Below the pieces are notes generated by a model that had not been told where the DNA came from, did no database searches, and saw nothing but the letters and a program-made list of their open reading frames with translations. 64,000 nucleotides of DNA from Lindgomyces ingoldianus (Eukaryota > Ascomycota > Dothideomycetes > Pleosporales > Lindgomycetaceae). Each line of letters starts with the position of its first letter. The first letter of the stretch is position 1. This document shows positions 55,873 through 64,000 of the stretch, one piece after another. The stretch covers positions 1,520,978 through 1,584,977 of the forward strand of contig NW_022985166.1 of the NCBI RefSeq assembly GCF_010093535.1, in the 5' to 3' direction. Made by a program: the position numbers and the translations under genes.

Positions 55873-56767
55873 TTCGACGTACCATTGTAGCGTTGAGATT
55901 TGTATCTGTCCTGGCCTTTTACAGCCTATTCCTTCCACACACGAGACGCAACGCAGGATTTCCACAGTAGACTCAATATCGTATGCAGCTCCTAGTCCCG
56001 CACTGTTACGACTGACTTGCGCAGCGAACAGTTTTAGTATGGGTGATCCATGTCCGAGACCAATTTAATGCAACACCAAGCTTTAAAAAGGCTGGGCCTG
56101 GGGCTACTTCGTATGAGTAAGGTACTATGTACCCGAATGTGGTCATTTTGAGAGTTCGGTGCATGAGCCACAGAGAAGCCTATCGGTTACTTTACCGAGT
56201 TCAGGAGAGCTTCGACTGAATATGAGGACAGGCTTGCGTTGCTGAAGCCTGCTAAAAATCCGAATTGCTTTCGAAGGTATCATATCTCGCTAGCCTGTCA
56301 CCGACGAGAAACGAGGCTGAAGAAGATCAGACGAAACTCATCGGATAAGTAGGAATCTTTAAGCACGTGTTTTACAGCCTAAGCTATTCCTTCTAAATTA
56401 CTGCAGCTTCTCACTTAACTGGCGCATGACTAGGGCTGAGTCTACAGTGTATGTGTTGAACCTCCTGCTAGAATTACAGGGAACATAAGTACGACGTAAA
56501 TTCCGTCCCGAATAAGCCAACTCTGATGTTCCAAGTCAGGTGATGAAATTCAGGACTGGTTCTGTCGAATACAATGCAGCTAAGCGTTTCATAATAAATT
56601 CCTACGGAATCTCCCTACACTCGGGCTTCCTCTAATACGCTTTCTATGGCATATTCTAGGCTCCAAGAGTCGCTACCCCACGTGACCTCCCAGCTCTCCT
56701 GACTTTCAGGGTCCTGTTCTCCCCCAACCCGAACAACTCATCTATCTATTTCCCCCAGACCTTAGCT
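55873..56767. other. Intergenic, no supported gene
   Basis: About 900 bp with short frames only. The last 120 bases are C-rich and presumably the leader of the gene at 56768. Confidence 0.5.
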
Positions 56768-57272
56768 ATGTCCCCCCAGCCGCTTCAACTAATAATCTAC
56801 CCCTCCCCACTCTTCGCCGCCCATTGGGCGCTCTTCCTCCCTTCCCCCAGTGATCCCAACCAGAAAGCCGGAACACGCATCCATGCCGACGGCAGTCCAG
56901 CGTCTGGCTTCGAAGTCATCTTTGAATCCGAGTACGATCTAAATGACTGCACGCAATCGTACCGGATCATTAATTTGGGGGAAATTGAGGCTGCAGAGGT
57001 AGAGAAAGCGGCAAGGGTGGTAGAGGCACCGAAGAAGACTTTAGTCGCAACTAGTGTTGGTGGAGAGGTATGTAAGACTTAGGGATATATTCACACAGTC
57101 GGAGGGGGGGTGGAGAGATAGTACAAGGCTGATTGGGTTTTAGGGTCCGCGGCGAAGAGTCGAGTTAAAGAATTGTCAGACGTGGCTTAGGGACGTTGTA
57201 GAGAAGATTGTGGAGAATGGAGCGCTTGGGGAGGAGGTGATGAAGATTTTGGATAGTGCGCCGAAGAATTGA
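56768..57272 (+). CDS. Small conserved fungal protein of unknown function
   Basis: Exons 56768-57067 and 57144-57272 with a 76-nt GT-AG intron give 142 aa. It opens LQLIIYPSPLFAAHWALFLP, continues with GTRIHADGSPASGFEVIFES, and the second exon encodes GPRRRVELKNCQTWLRDVVE and a C-terminus ending LDSAPKN. I recall this layout (PSPLFxAHW near the start, GPRRRVExxNCQTWL near the end) from predicted fungal proteins without assigned function. The CQTW segment recalls a papain-like/PPPDE-type active-site Cys context, but that is only a resemblance. No signal peptide. Confidence 0.8.
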
Positions 57273-58463
57273 ATGAGAGGATTCGAGGGGGGCGATCTCA
57301 CTTTAAACGGAGTGGCTACATATTTGGAACCGCACCTGTAGGAAAGATACCGCTTTCCTTTGGACGCTTGACTCGGTTTCGAGAACGGCGAAGTGAATGC
57401 CTACTCTTCCGACTCATTAAAAACGCTCTAATCCGAAGTTTTCTATCATAACTTTAAAATTGCACTTGGCTCTTATCTCCGAACCCCTTACGTACTGCAA
57501 ACTAGATTTAGATCGTGAAAGCTTATTTTCTAAATACTCTCTACTATTCTATCCCTGATAGAGCATCTTTCTAGCAAGCCCCTACTACGTATCCTCCTAG
57601 CTCTCATTCGCATTTCGCCATGTTATCCACCCTCATCAGGACATCTAAATGCCCTTCTCCTTCCTAGCCTCAAATCGGTCTCCGAGCAGGGCCATTCTCC
57701 CTCATTCTCACCGACATATATCTCTCTCGTCATGGGAAAAATTCTCCCCCCAGCCATTCCTTCGCCTGATCCACGTCACGGCCGGCCCACTGCTGCATAG
57801 CATCTATCATATGCTCATAAAGCCTTATGTACGGGCTCTCCGTCTTCGGTTCCAGAGAGCTTCTATAATTTACGCCAACTTACTTAACCTTCCGCACCGT
57901 CGAAATACCAAAGTCGATAAGCATGACCCTGAGATCGGGGCAGCTGAAGTCAAAGCCCTAGTCACAACAGATGGAATAGTGATGGAAGTGTGGTGCTTGA
58001 GACATAATGGCAATTAGCGGTTGGTAGTAGTTTGGGATATTTGAAGAGAAGGCGAGGCCCGGCTTTTAGTGGATTTTTTATTTTATTTACTTGATTTTTT
58101 TTGAGGGGGGCATGAAGAGTCCTCTGGATTACTAGATTCCTTCTCGGAAGTTGATTCGTGCATCGTTCTCGAAGTCGAGTCTACTACTTTTAATAAGGTT
58201 CCTAAGGAACTATACTTCCAAATATTAAGCTGTATTACAGAGAACTGGTGACGTGGCGTTGCATGTGGGGACGGCGGGAAAGCCTGGAGTGGACTCTGAG
58301 CAGGTGATACTCCATCCAGCATTCCCTGAACCACACTCAGATACATCCCATCGCATCCACCTGTCTATATCCATCTATCCAGCATATTTAGTTCATTCCA
58401 ACGCCTTGCAATGCATTTCTCCTAAAATCGCGCTCTCCCAGAAGTACATCACTAATGCCACGC
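57273..58463. other. Intergenic with one uncertain plus frame
   Basis: About 1.2 kb. A plus frame at 57649-58017 (122 codons) has a hydrophobic middle (FLRLIHVTAGPLLHSIYHML) but no recognisable domain or leader. I do not call it a gene. Otherwise nothing is seen. Confidence 0.4.
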
Positions 58464-61415
58464 TCATGGCAACGCCGCTCTCAACGCCTCCAACCTCTCC
58501 ACCTGTCTCTTCAGCATCACCACGGCACCTAGACTGATCTTCCTCAGCCCATCCCTCTCTCCTTCATCACTCTCCCTCTTACTCCTCTCTAAAACATCCC
58601 TCGCCGCCGCAATCGCCTTATCCAGCAACCTTGGCGCCGCCTCCCCTGTACCCCGATACAAAAAATCCAACTCCTGCGTGAAAGGCACCACCTCATTTTC
58701 CAATACATGTACAATAAAAGCTCGCGCCCGGAAGTATGCGCGTTCAGTATACAGCGCACTCGCGAGTTTGGTCTCGGGGGCTGAGCGATGCACATCATAC
58801 CCCGCTTCATTGTAATATGGTTCCTTGACCAATACCAGTCCCATGAGTGACACTAGGACTTGCAGCAATGTGCTCTTTGCCGGAGACCACGACTCATTCC
58901 GCTCATCTGCGTGCCAGGTGCCAAGCAAACTCAGACAGATTTTCCCGTCCTCGTACAGGTTGGGGTTGACGGGGCCGTTGCCGTGGGTCCAGGAGTGGAA
59001 ATATGCGCTGGGCGCTGTGTTAGGGTAGGTGGGTGGGAGGTGAAAATCGATGATGAAGGGGGCGTATTCGTAAGGAGTGTCGGAGGGACCGATGATTAGG
59101 ATGCGGAGAAGATCGAGGCGGGATTCCCAGGTTCGGACGAAGATGCCTGAGGGCAAAGAGGAGCGGAGGATTTTGTGTTCTTTGGCGATGCGGCGGGTGA
59201 GGGTGGTGGAGGAAGTTGGGTTTGTGGAGAGGTAGTGGTGGTTTAAAGGCGGGGCGGCGTCGAGGATGAGAAATGGGGTTGGGGTTAGGGTTTCAGATTC
59301 TACCTCGGCGGGGGCTCCTTGGGGTATGGGTATTGGAGGATCCATGGCCATAGGGGATGTACTGCGTGGCATATCTTGGGACGAGCTAGAGTCATCAACA
59401 GATCTTGAGTTTACAAACACGGATGATTTTTTCTGCTCGCCGTCTGATTGTGATTGTGGAGTTGTTTTTGATGTATCATCACCATTCCTAGGAATGATAT
59501 CTGGCATTTCTTCGTCTTCGTCCTCATCGGCATCTTCATCTTCTTCCTCTGTAGACCAGTCTTCCTCGTTACTATGACCGATCGGCTCTCCGTCAAACCC
59601 TTCGTATTCCACCCACATCTCATTGAACGAGGCAGAATCAAAATCCGAATCTTCTTCGTCAGACCCTATCGACTCGCCTTCCAGGGTTGGCATAATGTCG
59701 AACTGGTTGTCCATATCACTGCTGTAAACAAGCGTTATTCTTTCGGCAGGGACCTGGACGTCAACAACAGGTCGTGCGGCGCCAAGCCGCACCGTGACTT
59801 TGCCGTCAAGGCCAAGGTCAATGACCTCTCCAAACCACTCGTTCATAGCTGGACGTACGGGGCTCTCGCTGTCGAAGGCGTCCATGTCGACCTCGGGTTG
59901 GGTCGCGGAAAACGAATGTATTAAGACGAAGTCTCCACGGCGTCGCGTCAAACTTGGCGTCGACCGTATGTCGTACAAGCTAACATCTTCAGTCTCGTCT
60001 CGGAGATTCCCGGTATGTGATGGCGGTATTAGGTCGTCGGCCAGAAAGCGGATGCTGGGGCCTTCGAACCACCGAACTGTGGCTATGCGATCGCGAGGCT
60101 TGACGGACTGAACGACTCCGACCTTTGCAGGCTCAAAGGTCCAGGTCTCGTCAGAGCTCTTATCTTTTCTCTGCTCTTTTGTGCACACTATCTCGCCGGG
60201 CCAGACCTCGTCGTCGTCTTCCACATTCGGGTCCGGGATTAGTGATGGACTCCTGTCTTCAGTCATGGTGAGATCTTGCCACATGACTGTGACCTGTGAT
60301 TGGGTTTGCATGACGAGGTAGACATTGAGATCATATCCCAAAGTCTCTGTGCGTGATATCCGCCTTAGCTTGCCTTGGGGGTATCCATTGGAAAGGGAGT
60401 GGGTCCCATCATACTTGGCAGCGGCTCCGGCCAAGTCCTTGAATCGGACGCGGTCGCCAACAGCCACTTCGGCAACGTGATAGGACCGATCGACGCCGTT
60501 AGCCATCATGGGGAGAGTGCTTGAGGCTCCTCGAGAGGCATCATAGACGGAGAAGTTTGCGCTTTCCAGCTCATCGGTGTATAGCTGCGTAGGGGGCTCC
60601 ACGCCATTCGCGCCATACGGTGAGCCAGCGGAGCCAAACTTGCGAGCAAGCCACTGCACGTTGATCATGACGGCCCGTGTCTCCACAACAGTGCCCTCGG
60701 GCCGCACATGGGGATCAAAGGCCCCGTACCTCCAACGGCCGCGCCGAAGATTCCCCTTTTTGGTCTTCACGGTATCACCAACGCTCAGACGGTCCACGAG
60801 TTGGTCGTCGGGCTCCAGATCCTCGGGGGCCTCGACCACAACGACTGAGTTGTTGGACAGTTTGACGGCCACCTCGTCGTAGACGTCCTCGATGCGGCCC
60901 ACCCAATCATCGTATATGACCAGGGCGCCCTCTTGGTAGTCGTGCACGTTGATGAGTTCACTCGCGGGCACCGCTCGGAGCGAGAAGTCCTCGGTCATGA
61001 CAGTTGTGAGCTGTCCGCCCTGGAACATGGTGGCGGGGAACAGCGTGCAAACCGCCTTGGTGCCAATAACGGTCCCACTCATAGGATCCTGGGCATGCCT
61101 CTTGACCACATCGCCCACATAGAGGGCGCGATCCAGCAGCTCCAGCCGGGACTCTGGGAGAAGCTCTGTTTTGAAGGCTGTTTGCCACGAGACCAGGACG
61201 GCGCCCCTAGGCGGGATGCCGGTCTTCATGAACTTGGAGAAGTGGTCCTTGGGGATGTCCGGGTGACGCTCGATGTCCTCGCTGTAGTCGCGCTGCGGGC
61301 GGGGCTCGTGTGAGTCGACGTCGCCGAAAGAGCGGTCGACGACGCCGACCATGAACTTATCATCCTTGAGCGAGACGGTGTCCTCGACGCAAAAACGGAC
61401 GCCATCTCCCGCCAT
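58464..61415 (-). CDS. UBE2O-like large ubiquitin-conjugating enzyme (E2/E3 hybrid type)
   Basis: A single-exon 983-aa protein. The N-terminal two thirds consist of SH3/KOW-like small barrels (for example [40 protein letters not shown] and [20 protein letters not shown]). A very acidic segment follows ([20 protein letters not shown]). The C-terminal UBC domain (about 735-900) carries [18 protein letters not shown] and the catalytic Cys in [12 protein letters not shown] (C827), followed by [20 protein letters not shown]. This layout is that of UBE2O, which combines E2 and substrate-recognition functions and in animals ubiquitinates basic proteins. The role in fungi is less known. The absence of introns over almost 3 kb is notable. 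It shares a 349-bp divergent promoter with COG8. Confidence 0.93.
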   Translation of the reverse strand: MAGDGVRFCVEDTVSLKDDKFMVGVVDRSFGDVDSHEPRPQRDYSEDIERHPDIPKDHFSKFMKTGIPPRGAVLVSWQTAFKTELLPESRLELLDRALYVGDVVKRHAQDPMSGTVIGTKAVCTLFPATMFQGGQLTTVMTEDFSLRAVPASELINVHDYQEGALVIYDDWVGRIEDVYDEVAVKLSNNSVVVVEAPEDLEPDDQLVDRLSVGDTVKTKKGNLRRGRWRYGAFDPHVRPEGTVVETRAVMINVQWLARKFGSAGSPYGANGVEPPTQLYTDELESANFSVYDASRGASSTLPMMANGVDRSYHVAEVAVGDRVRFKDLAGAAAKYDGTHSLSNGYPQGKLRRISRTETLGYDLNVYLVMQTQSQVTVMWQDLTMTEDRSPSLIPDPNVEDDDEVWPGEIVCTKEQRKDKSSDETWTFEPAKVGVVQSVKPRDRIATVRWFEGPSIRFLADDLIPPSHTGNLRDETEDVSLYDIRSTPSLTRRRGDFVLIHSFSATQPEVDMDAFDSESPVRPAMNEWFGEVIDLGLDGKVTVRLGAARPVVDVQVPAERITLVYSSDMDNQFDIMPTLEGESIGSDEEDSDFDSASFNEMWVEYEGFDGEPIGHSNEEDWSTEEEDEDADEDEDEEMPDIIPRNGDDTSKTTPQSQSDGEQKKSSVFVNSRSVDDSSSSQDMPRSTSPMAMDPPIPIPQGAPAEVESETLTPTPFLILDAAPPLNHHYLSTNPTSSTTLTRRIAKEHKILRSSLPSGIFVRTWESRLDLLRILIIGPSDTPYEYAPFIIDFHLPPTYPNTAPSAYFHSWTHGNGPVNPNLYEDGKICLSLLGTWHADERNESWSPAKSTLLQVLVSLMGLVLVKEPYYNEAGYDVHRSAPETKLASALYTERAYFRARAFIVHVLENEVVPFTQELDFLYRGTGEAAPRLLDKAIAAARDVLERSKRESDEGERDGLRKISLGAVVMLKRQVERLEALRAALP

Positions 61416-61764
61416 GAAGCTGGAAGGCAGCGGGCTCAGTGGCTGCTGCCGGTGGCGCCGTTGGTGTCCGCGATGTTCTGGGGGGGTCTAGACGGAGGGT
61501 GTGGCGGGGTGAGCCGGGGCACAGGGGAAAGACTCCGTCTTGTAAGATGCCGGTGATGAAGTGGCTAAGGAGGGAATTAATGCGGTGAGAGGAAGTGCGC
61601 TCAGGTCTGGTGTCGGTGTCGGTGTCGGTGTCCATGTCGAGGGCAAAAGTTTGGCTCTGCGGGCTGATACAGAAGGTGACGGGGACAAGCGAGCCGACGC
61701 GCATGTGAAGGACCCATCTTCTTTCTTATCTGCTTCACCAACGAAGCCAGTACACGCTCAAAAT
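61416..61764. promoter_or_regulatory. Bidirectional promoter between the UBE2O-like gene and COG8
   Basis: A 349-bp spacer between divergent start codons. It includes a hexanucleotide run (GGTGTC)4 at about 61611-61634. The plus frame through this spacer is open upstream of the COG8 ATG but has no other ATG. Confidence 0.6.
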
Positions 61765-63276
61765 ATGGCCGACCCTCTATATGAGCTACTGAGCCCCTAC
61801 TTCGACGCTCAGGATACCGCCCAGCACTCAATTGAGCGCCCGGCCGCCAACAATGCCATCACCACCACATACCTTGCGCGACTAACAACACTGCCCCTCG
61901 CCGCCCTCGCATCCTCAGAGCAGCAATCGCTGTCGCAGAGCTCGCAGTCAATCCTCCGCTCCCTCCAGGCCCTCTCAAAGCGCTCGCACACGTCCATCAT
62001 CAGCTCCACCGACCACCTAGAGCATCTGCGCACCACCCTCCCCAGCATTGGCCGCGATGCGGGGACCATCCAGGCGGAGCTCCCCAACCTGGACACTGCC
62101 GCCCACAGCTTCTCTGAGAAATACAGCAAGAGTTCCGAGAACCCAATCCTGCTGCAGAGGAGGAAGGCAATGCTTCTCGCCCGGAATATCGATCGCGTGT
62201 CCGACATGCTCGACCTCCCCACCCTGCTCTCCTCCGCAATCGCTTCCTCGACCGCCTCGTCTCAAGCCGCCGCAACCACGACGTCTTCCGCAACAAACGC
62301 AAACTATGCCTCCGCCCTGGACCTGCATGCGCACATCAAGCGTCTACATATCCTCTACCCACATTCCTCCCTCGTGTCCAGCCTCGCTTTCCAGGCCGAA
62401 CACGAAATGAAAACCATGACCACAAACCTCATCACCTCCCTCCAATCCCAAGGCATCAAGCTCGCTGCCGCCATGCGCACAATCGGCTGGCTCCGTCGTG
62501 TCGCCCCAGAACTCGACGACTCGTACTCGTACTCGAAACGGAACATCACCACCAGCTCCGGCGAAGGTTCCCTCGGCGCCCTCTTTCTCGTATGCCGATT
62601 ACATTGCCTCCTCGGCATGCTCTCCGCCCTCGACCCTCTCCGAGAACTCGCAGACCAGGAAACCGAGCGGCGACAGACCGCAAAGTTAACTGGGGGTGAG
62701 AAGGCAAGTGGATGGGCCGGCGGCCAGCAAACCGAACGCTATCTGAAACGCTACCTCGAAATCTTCCGCGAGCAAAGCTTCGCTATAATTTCTATGTACA
62801 AAAGCATATTCCCCTCTGCGCTGCCTGCGCCAGGTTCGGATCTCGATCCCGAAACCGCCCCGGCCGTGAAACCCGTAGGCGAATCGGAAAATCCTCTCCA
62901 GCCTATCCCCTCCGCACTCGCAACTTTCCCGCTGCATCTCACCGATCTTCTCTTCGACACCCTGCGAACATATCTCCCGAATGTCCAGGATCGATCATCC
63001 CGCGACTCCTTACTCACCCAAGTCCTCTACTGTGCCGGCTCCCTGGGTCGTCTGGGTGGCGATTTTAGTATGATGATTGCCTTGTTGGAAGAGGAGCTAG
63101 GAGAGGAGCTTGCGGATGGAGATCGTGTGGAAGTAGGGGGGATTGAGGAAGAATGGGTTGAAATTATGAAGAAGCACAGAGTGCAGGCTTCAAGGTTGGA
63201 GTTGTTGGCTTCGGGCGTGGGCACAGGGCGAACGAGTAGTGCGTCGATCGAGAGGGGTGGCAGTCCGGGACATTGA
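61765..63276 (+). CDS. COG8: Conserved oligomeric Golgi complex subunit 8
   Basis: A single-exon 503-aa protein. It opens MADPLYELLSPYFD, then TTYLARLTTLPLAALASSEQ, then a helical coiled region with SFSEKYSKSSENPILLQRRK and RNIDRVSDMLDLPTLLSSAI, and a Ser/Ala/Thr-rich insert. HIKRLHILYPHSSLVSSLAF and AMRTIGWLRRVAPELDDSYS follow, matching the Dor1/COG8 family. COG8 belongs to lobe B of the COG tether, which captures retrograde vesicles at the Golgi. The C-terminal half has ERYLKRYLEIFREQSFAIIS and LLTQVLYCAGSLGRLGGDFS. The start at 61765 is the only ATG at the head of the open frame. Confidence 0.92.
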   Translation: MADPLYELLSPYFDAQDTAQHSIERPAANNAITTTYLARLTTLPLAALASSEQQSLSQSSQSILRSLQALSKRSHTSIISSTDHLEHLRTTLPSIGRDAGTIQAELPNLDTAAHSFSEKYSKSSENPILLQRRKAMLLARNIDRVSDMLDLPTLLSSAIASSTASSQAAATTTSSATNANYASALDLHAHIKRLHILYPHSSLVSSLAFQAEHEMKTMTTNLITSLQSQGIKLAAAMRTIGWLRRVAPELDDSYSYSKRNITTSSGEGSLGALFLVCRLHCLLGMLSALDPLRELADQETERRQTAKLTGGEKASGWAGGQQTERYLKRYLEIFREQSFAIISMYKSIFPSALPAPGSDLDPETAPAVKPVGESENPLQPIPSALATFPLHLTDLLFDTLRTYLPNVQDRSSRDSLLTQVLYCAGSLGRLGGDFSMMIALLEEELGEELADGDRVEVGGIEEEWVEIMKKHRVQASRLELLASGVGTGRTSSASIERGGSPGH

Positions 63277-64000
63277 GAGTAAGGGTGATAAGAAGGTTGA
63301 GCTGCGGTTGCGAGGTTTAGAATGGGGACTGGAAGAGATGAAACGATTTCATGAAGTATGAGGACAAGCCTTGAGAATTTATTTGAGTGAGGGATAACGC
63401 TGTGTGTCTCCCCAATTCTCTTCCCATAGAGACTAACCTGGCCCCCGAGTCTATTTACATGTGATGCGGTGCTCGTAGGTTTCAGGTCCGACTACCTCTT
63501 GGAGCTGAGTCAGATTGCGCTCGAGACGTACACACAGCATCTCCCAACCGAACGCAATGGTCGATCGCAAAGGTTCCATCATCCTTGAACTTTGTCTACC
63601 TCACAATAATCAGATCGCTGATGAGTAGTGAGTAGAGACAGCTGTGGTCTATGGAGCATATCATCACATAGAGTAGAAAACGACTAGTGTGGAGTCTCTC
63701 CGTTAACCCTCTCACTAGAATTAAAAAGGGTGTTTATGGAATGCGCGCTTCCGCCCCAAATCATCCTGCCATGTTCCACGTTAAGTGGCATAATTCAGTA
63801 GTCACAGTGCCGTCTGTTGCAGCTGTTTCTACCAACTCGCTCTACAGGCTTGGAGATTGATATGGTTTATGATGTGAAAACGGCATTGGAGTAAATCTCA
63901 ACAGCAGGACAAACTAGACTACTTGACTTGGGCCATTTCCACAACCATGGGTTCTTAGTCGCCTAACTGAACGAGCGGGTAACGAAAAGGTGTGTGGGAT
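63277..64000. other. Intergenic, no supported gene
   Basis: About 720 bp downstream of COG8 up to the window edge. Presumably 3' UTR followed by spacer; no gene or repeat recognised. Confidence 0.5.

Noticed and set aside
61561..61764. Extension of COG8 by 68 residues upstream
   Set aside because: The upstream frame has no ATG and runs through a hexanucleotide repeat; the first in-frame ATG is 61765.
1..64000. tRNA or rRNA genes, CRISPR arrays
   Set aside because: No cloverleaf-compatible B-box with matching arms, no rRNA-like sequence and no regularly spaced repeats were found by eye. A tRNAscan run would settle the tRNA question.

Overview
This is nuclear DNA from a filamentous ascomycete (Pezizomycotina; I cannot fix the class). 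The reasons are short introns of about 48-140 nt with CTAAC/CTGAC branch points, fungal cell-wall and plant-cell-wall genes, a fungal-type NOP58, RPC9, COG8 and ARP10, and an AT-rich transposon island with the mutation pattern of repeat-induced point mutation (RIP). There is no bacterial, plasmid or viral gene organisation.

Region by region. (1) 1-18 kb is a sparse secretome-rich stretch: a GH72 glucanosyltransferase (2440-3892), a BYS1/thaumatin-like small secreted protein (5645-6147), a kinase-fold protein without the catalytic Asp (8638-10734), a secreted GH2 glycosidase with a damaged splice donor (12377-14738), a Ser/Arg-rich protein with an internal duplication (15122-16660, minus) and a GNAT acetyltransferase (17375-18058). 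(2) 18-25.6 kb is gene-poor. It holds an AT-rich relic that I resolve into a hAT-like element (20638-23706; inverted ends plus a perfect 8-bp target duplication ACCTCTAG) nested in an outer inverted-repeat element (20228-24172). (3) 25.6-31 kb: a thioredoxin with a membrane-like tail, an SRPBCC-type pseudogene and a pectin methylesterase. (4) 31.6-42.4 kb: a conserved-looking gene of unknown function, then a housekeeping block with RPC9 and the divergent pair NOP58/ARP10. (5) 43.4-53.4 kb: a local family of three zinc-finger paralogues (472, 1037 and 774 aa as modelled) sharing two finger modules and an intron position. In one copy the two modules are in the reverse order. A DUF1398-like gene sits among them. 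(6) 54.3-55.9 kb: a membrane-anchored lectin-like gene that has decayed. (7) 56.8-63.3 kb: a small conserved fungal protein, a UBE2O-like giant E2 and COG8, the last two divergent from a 349-bp spacer.

The genes do not form an obvious pathway. Secreted carbohydrate-active enzymes (GH72, GH2, CE8 and the dead lectin) suit a plant- or litter-associated life. The housekeeping genes cover rRNA processing, Pol III, dynactin, Golgi tethering and ubiquitin. The strongest observations are the zinc-finger paralogue cluster with permuted modules, three genes whose family-consistent reading requires GC-AG introns, a GH2 intron starting TT instead of GT, and the resolvable nested transposon. All exon models were made by eye from splice signals, phase and family similarity, without RNA evidence or database searches.
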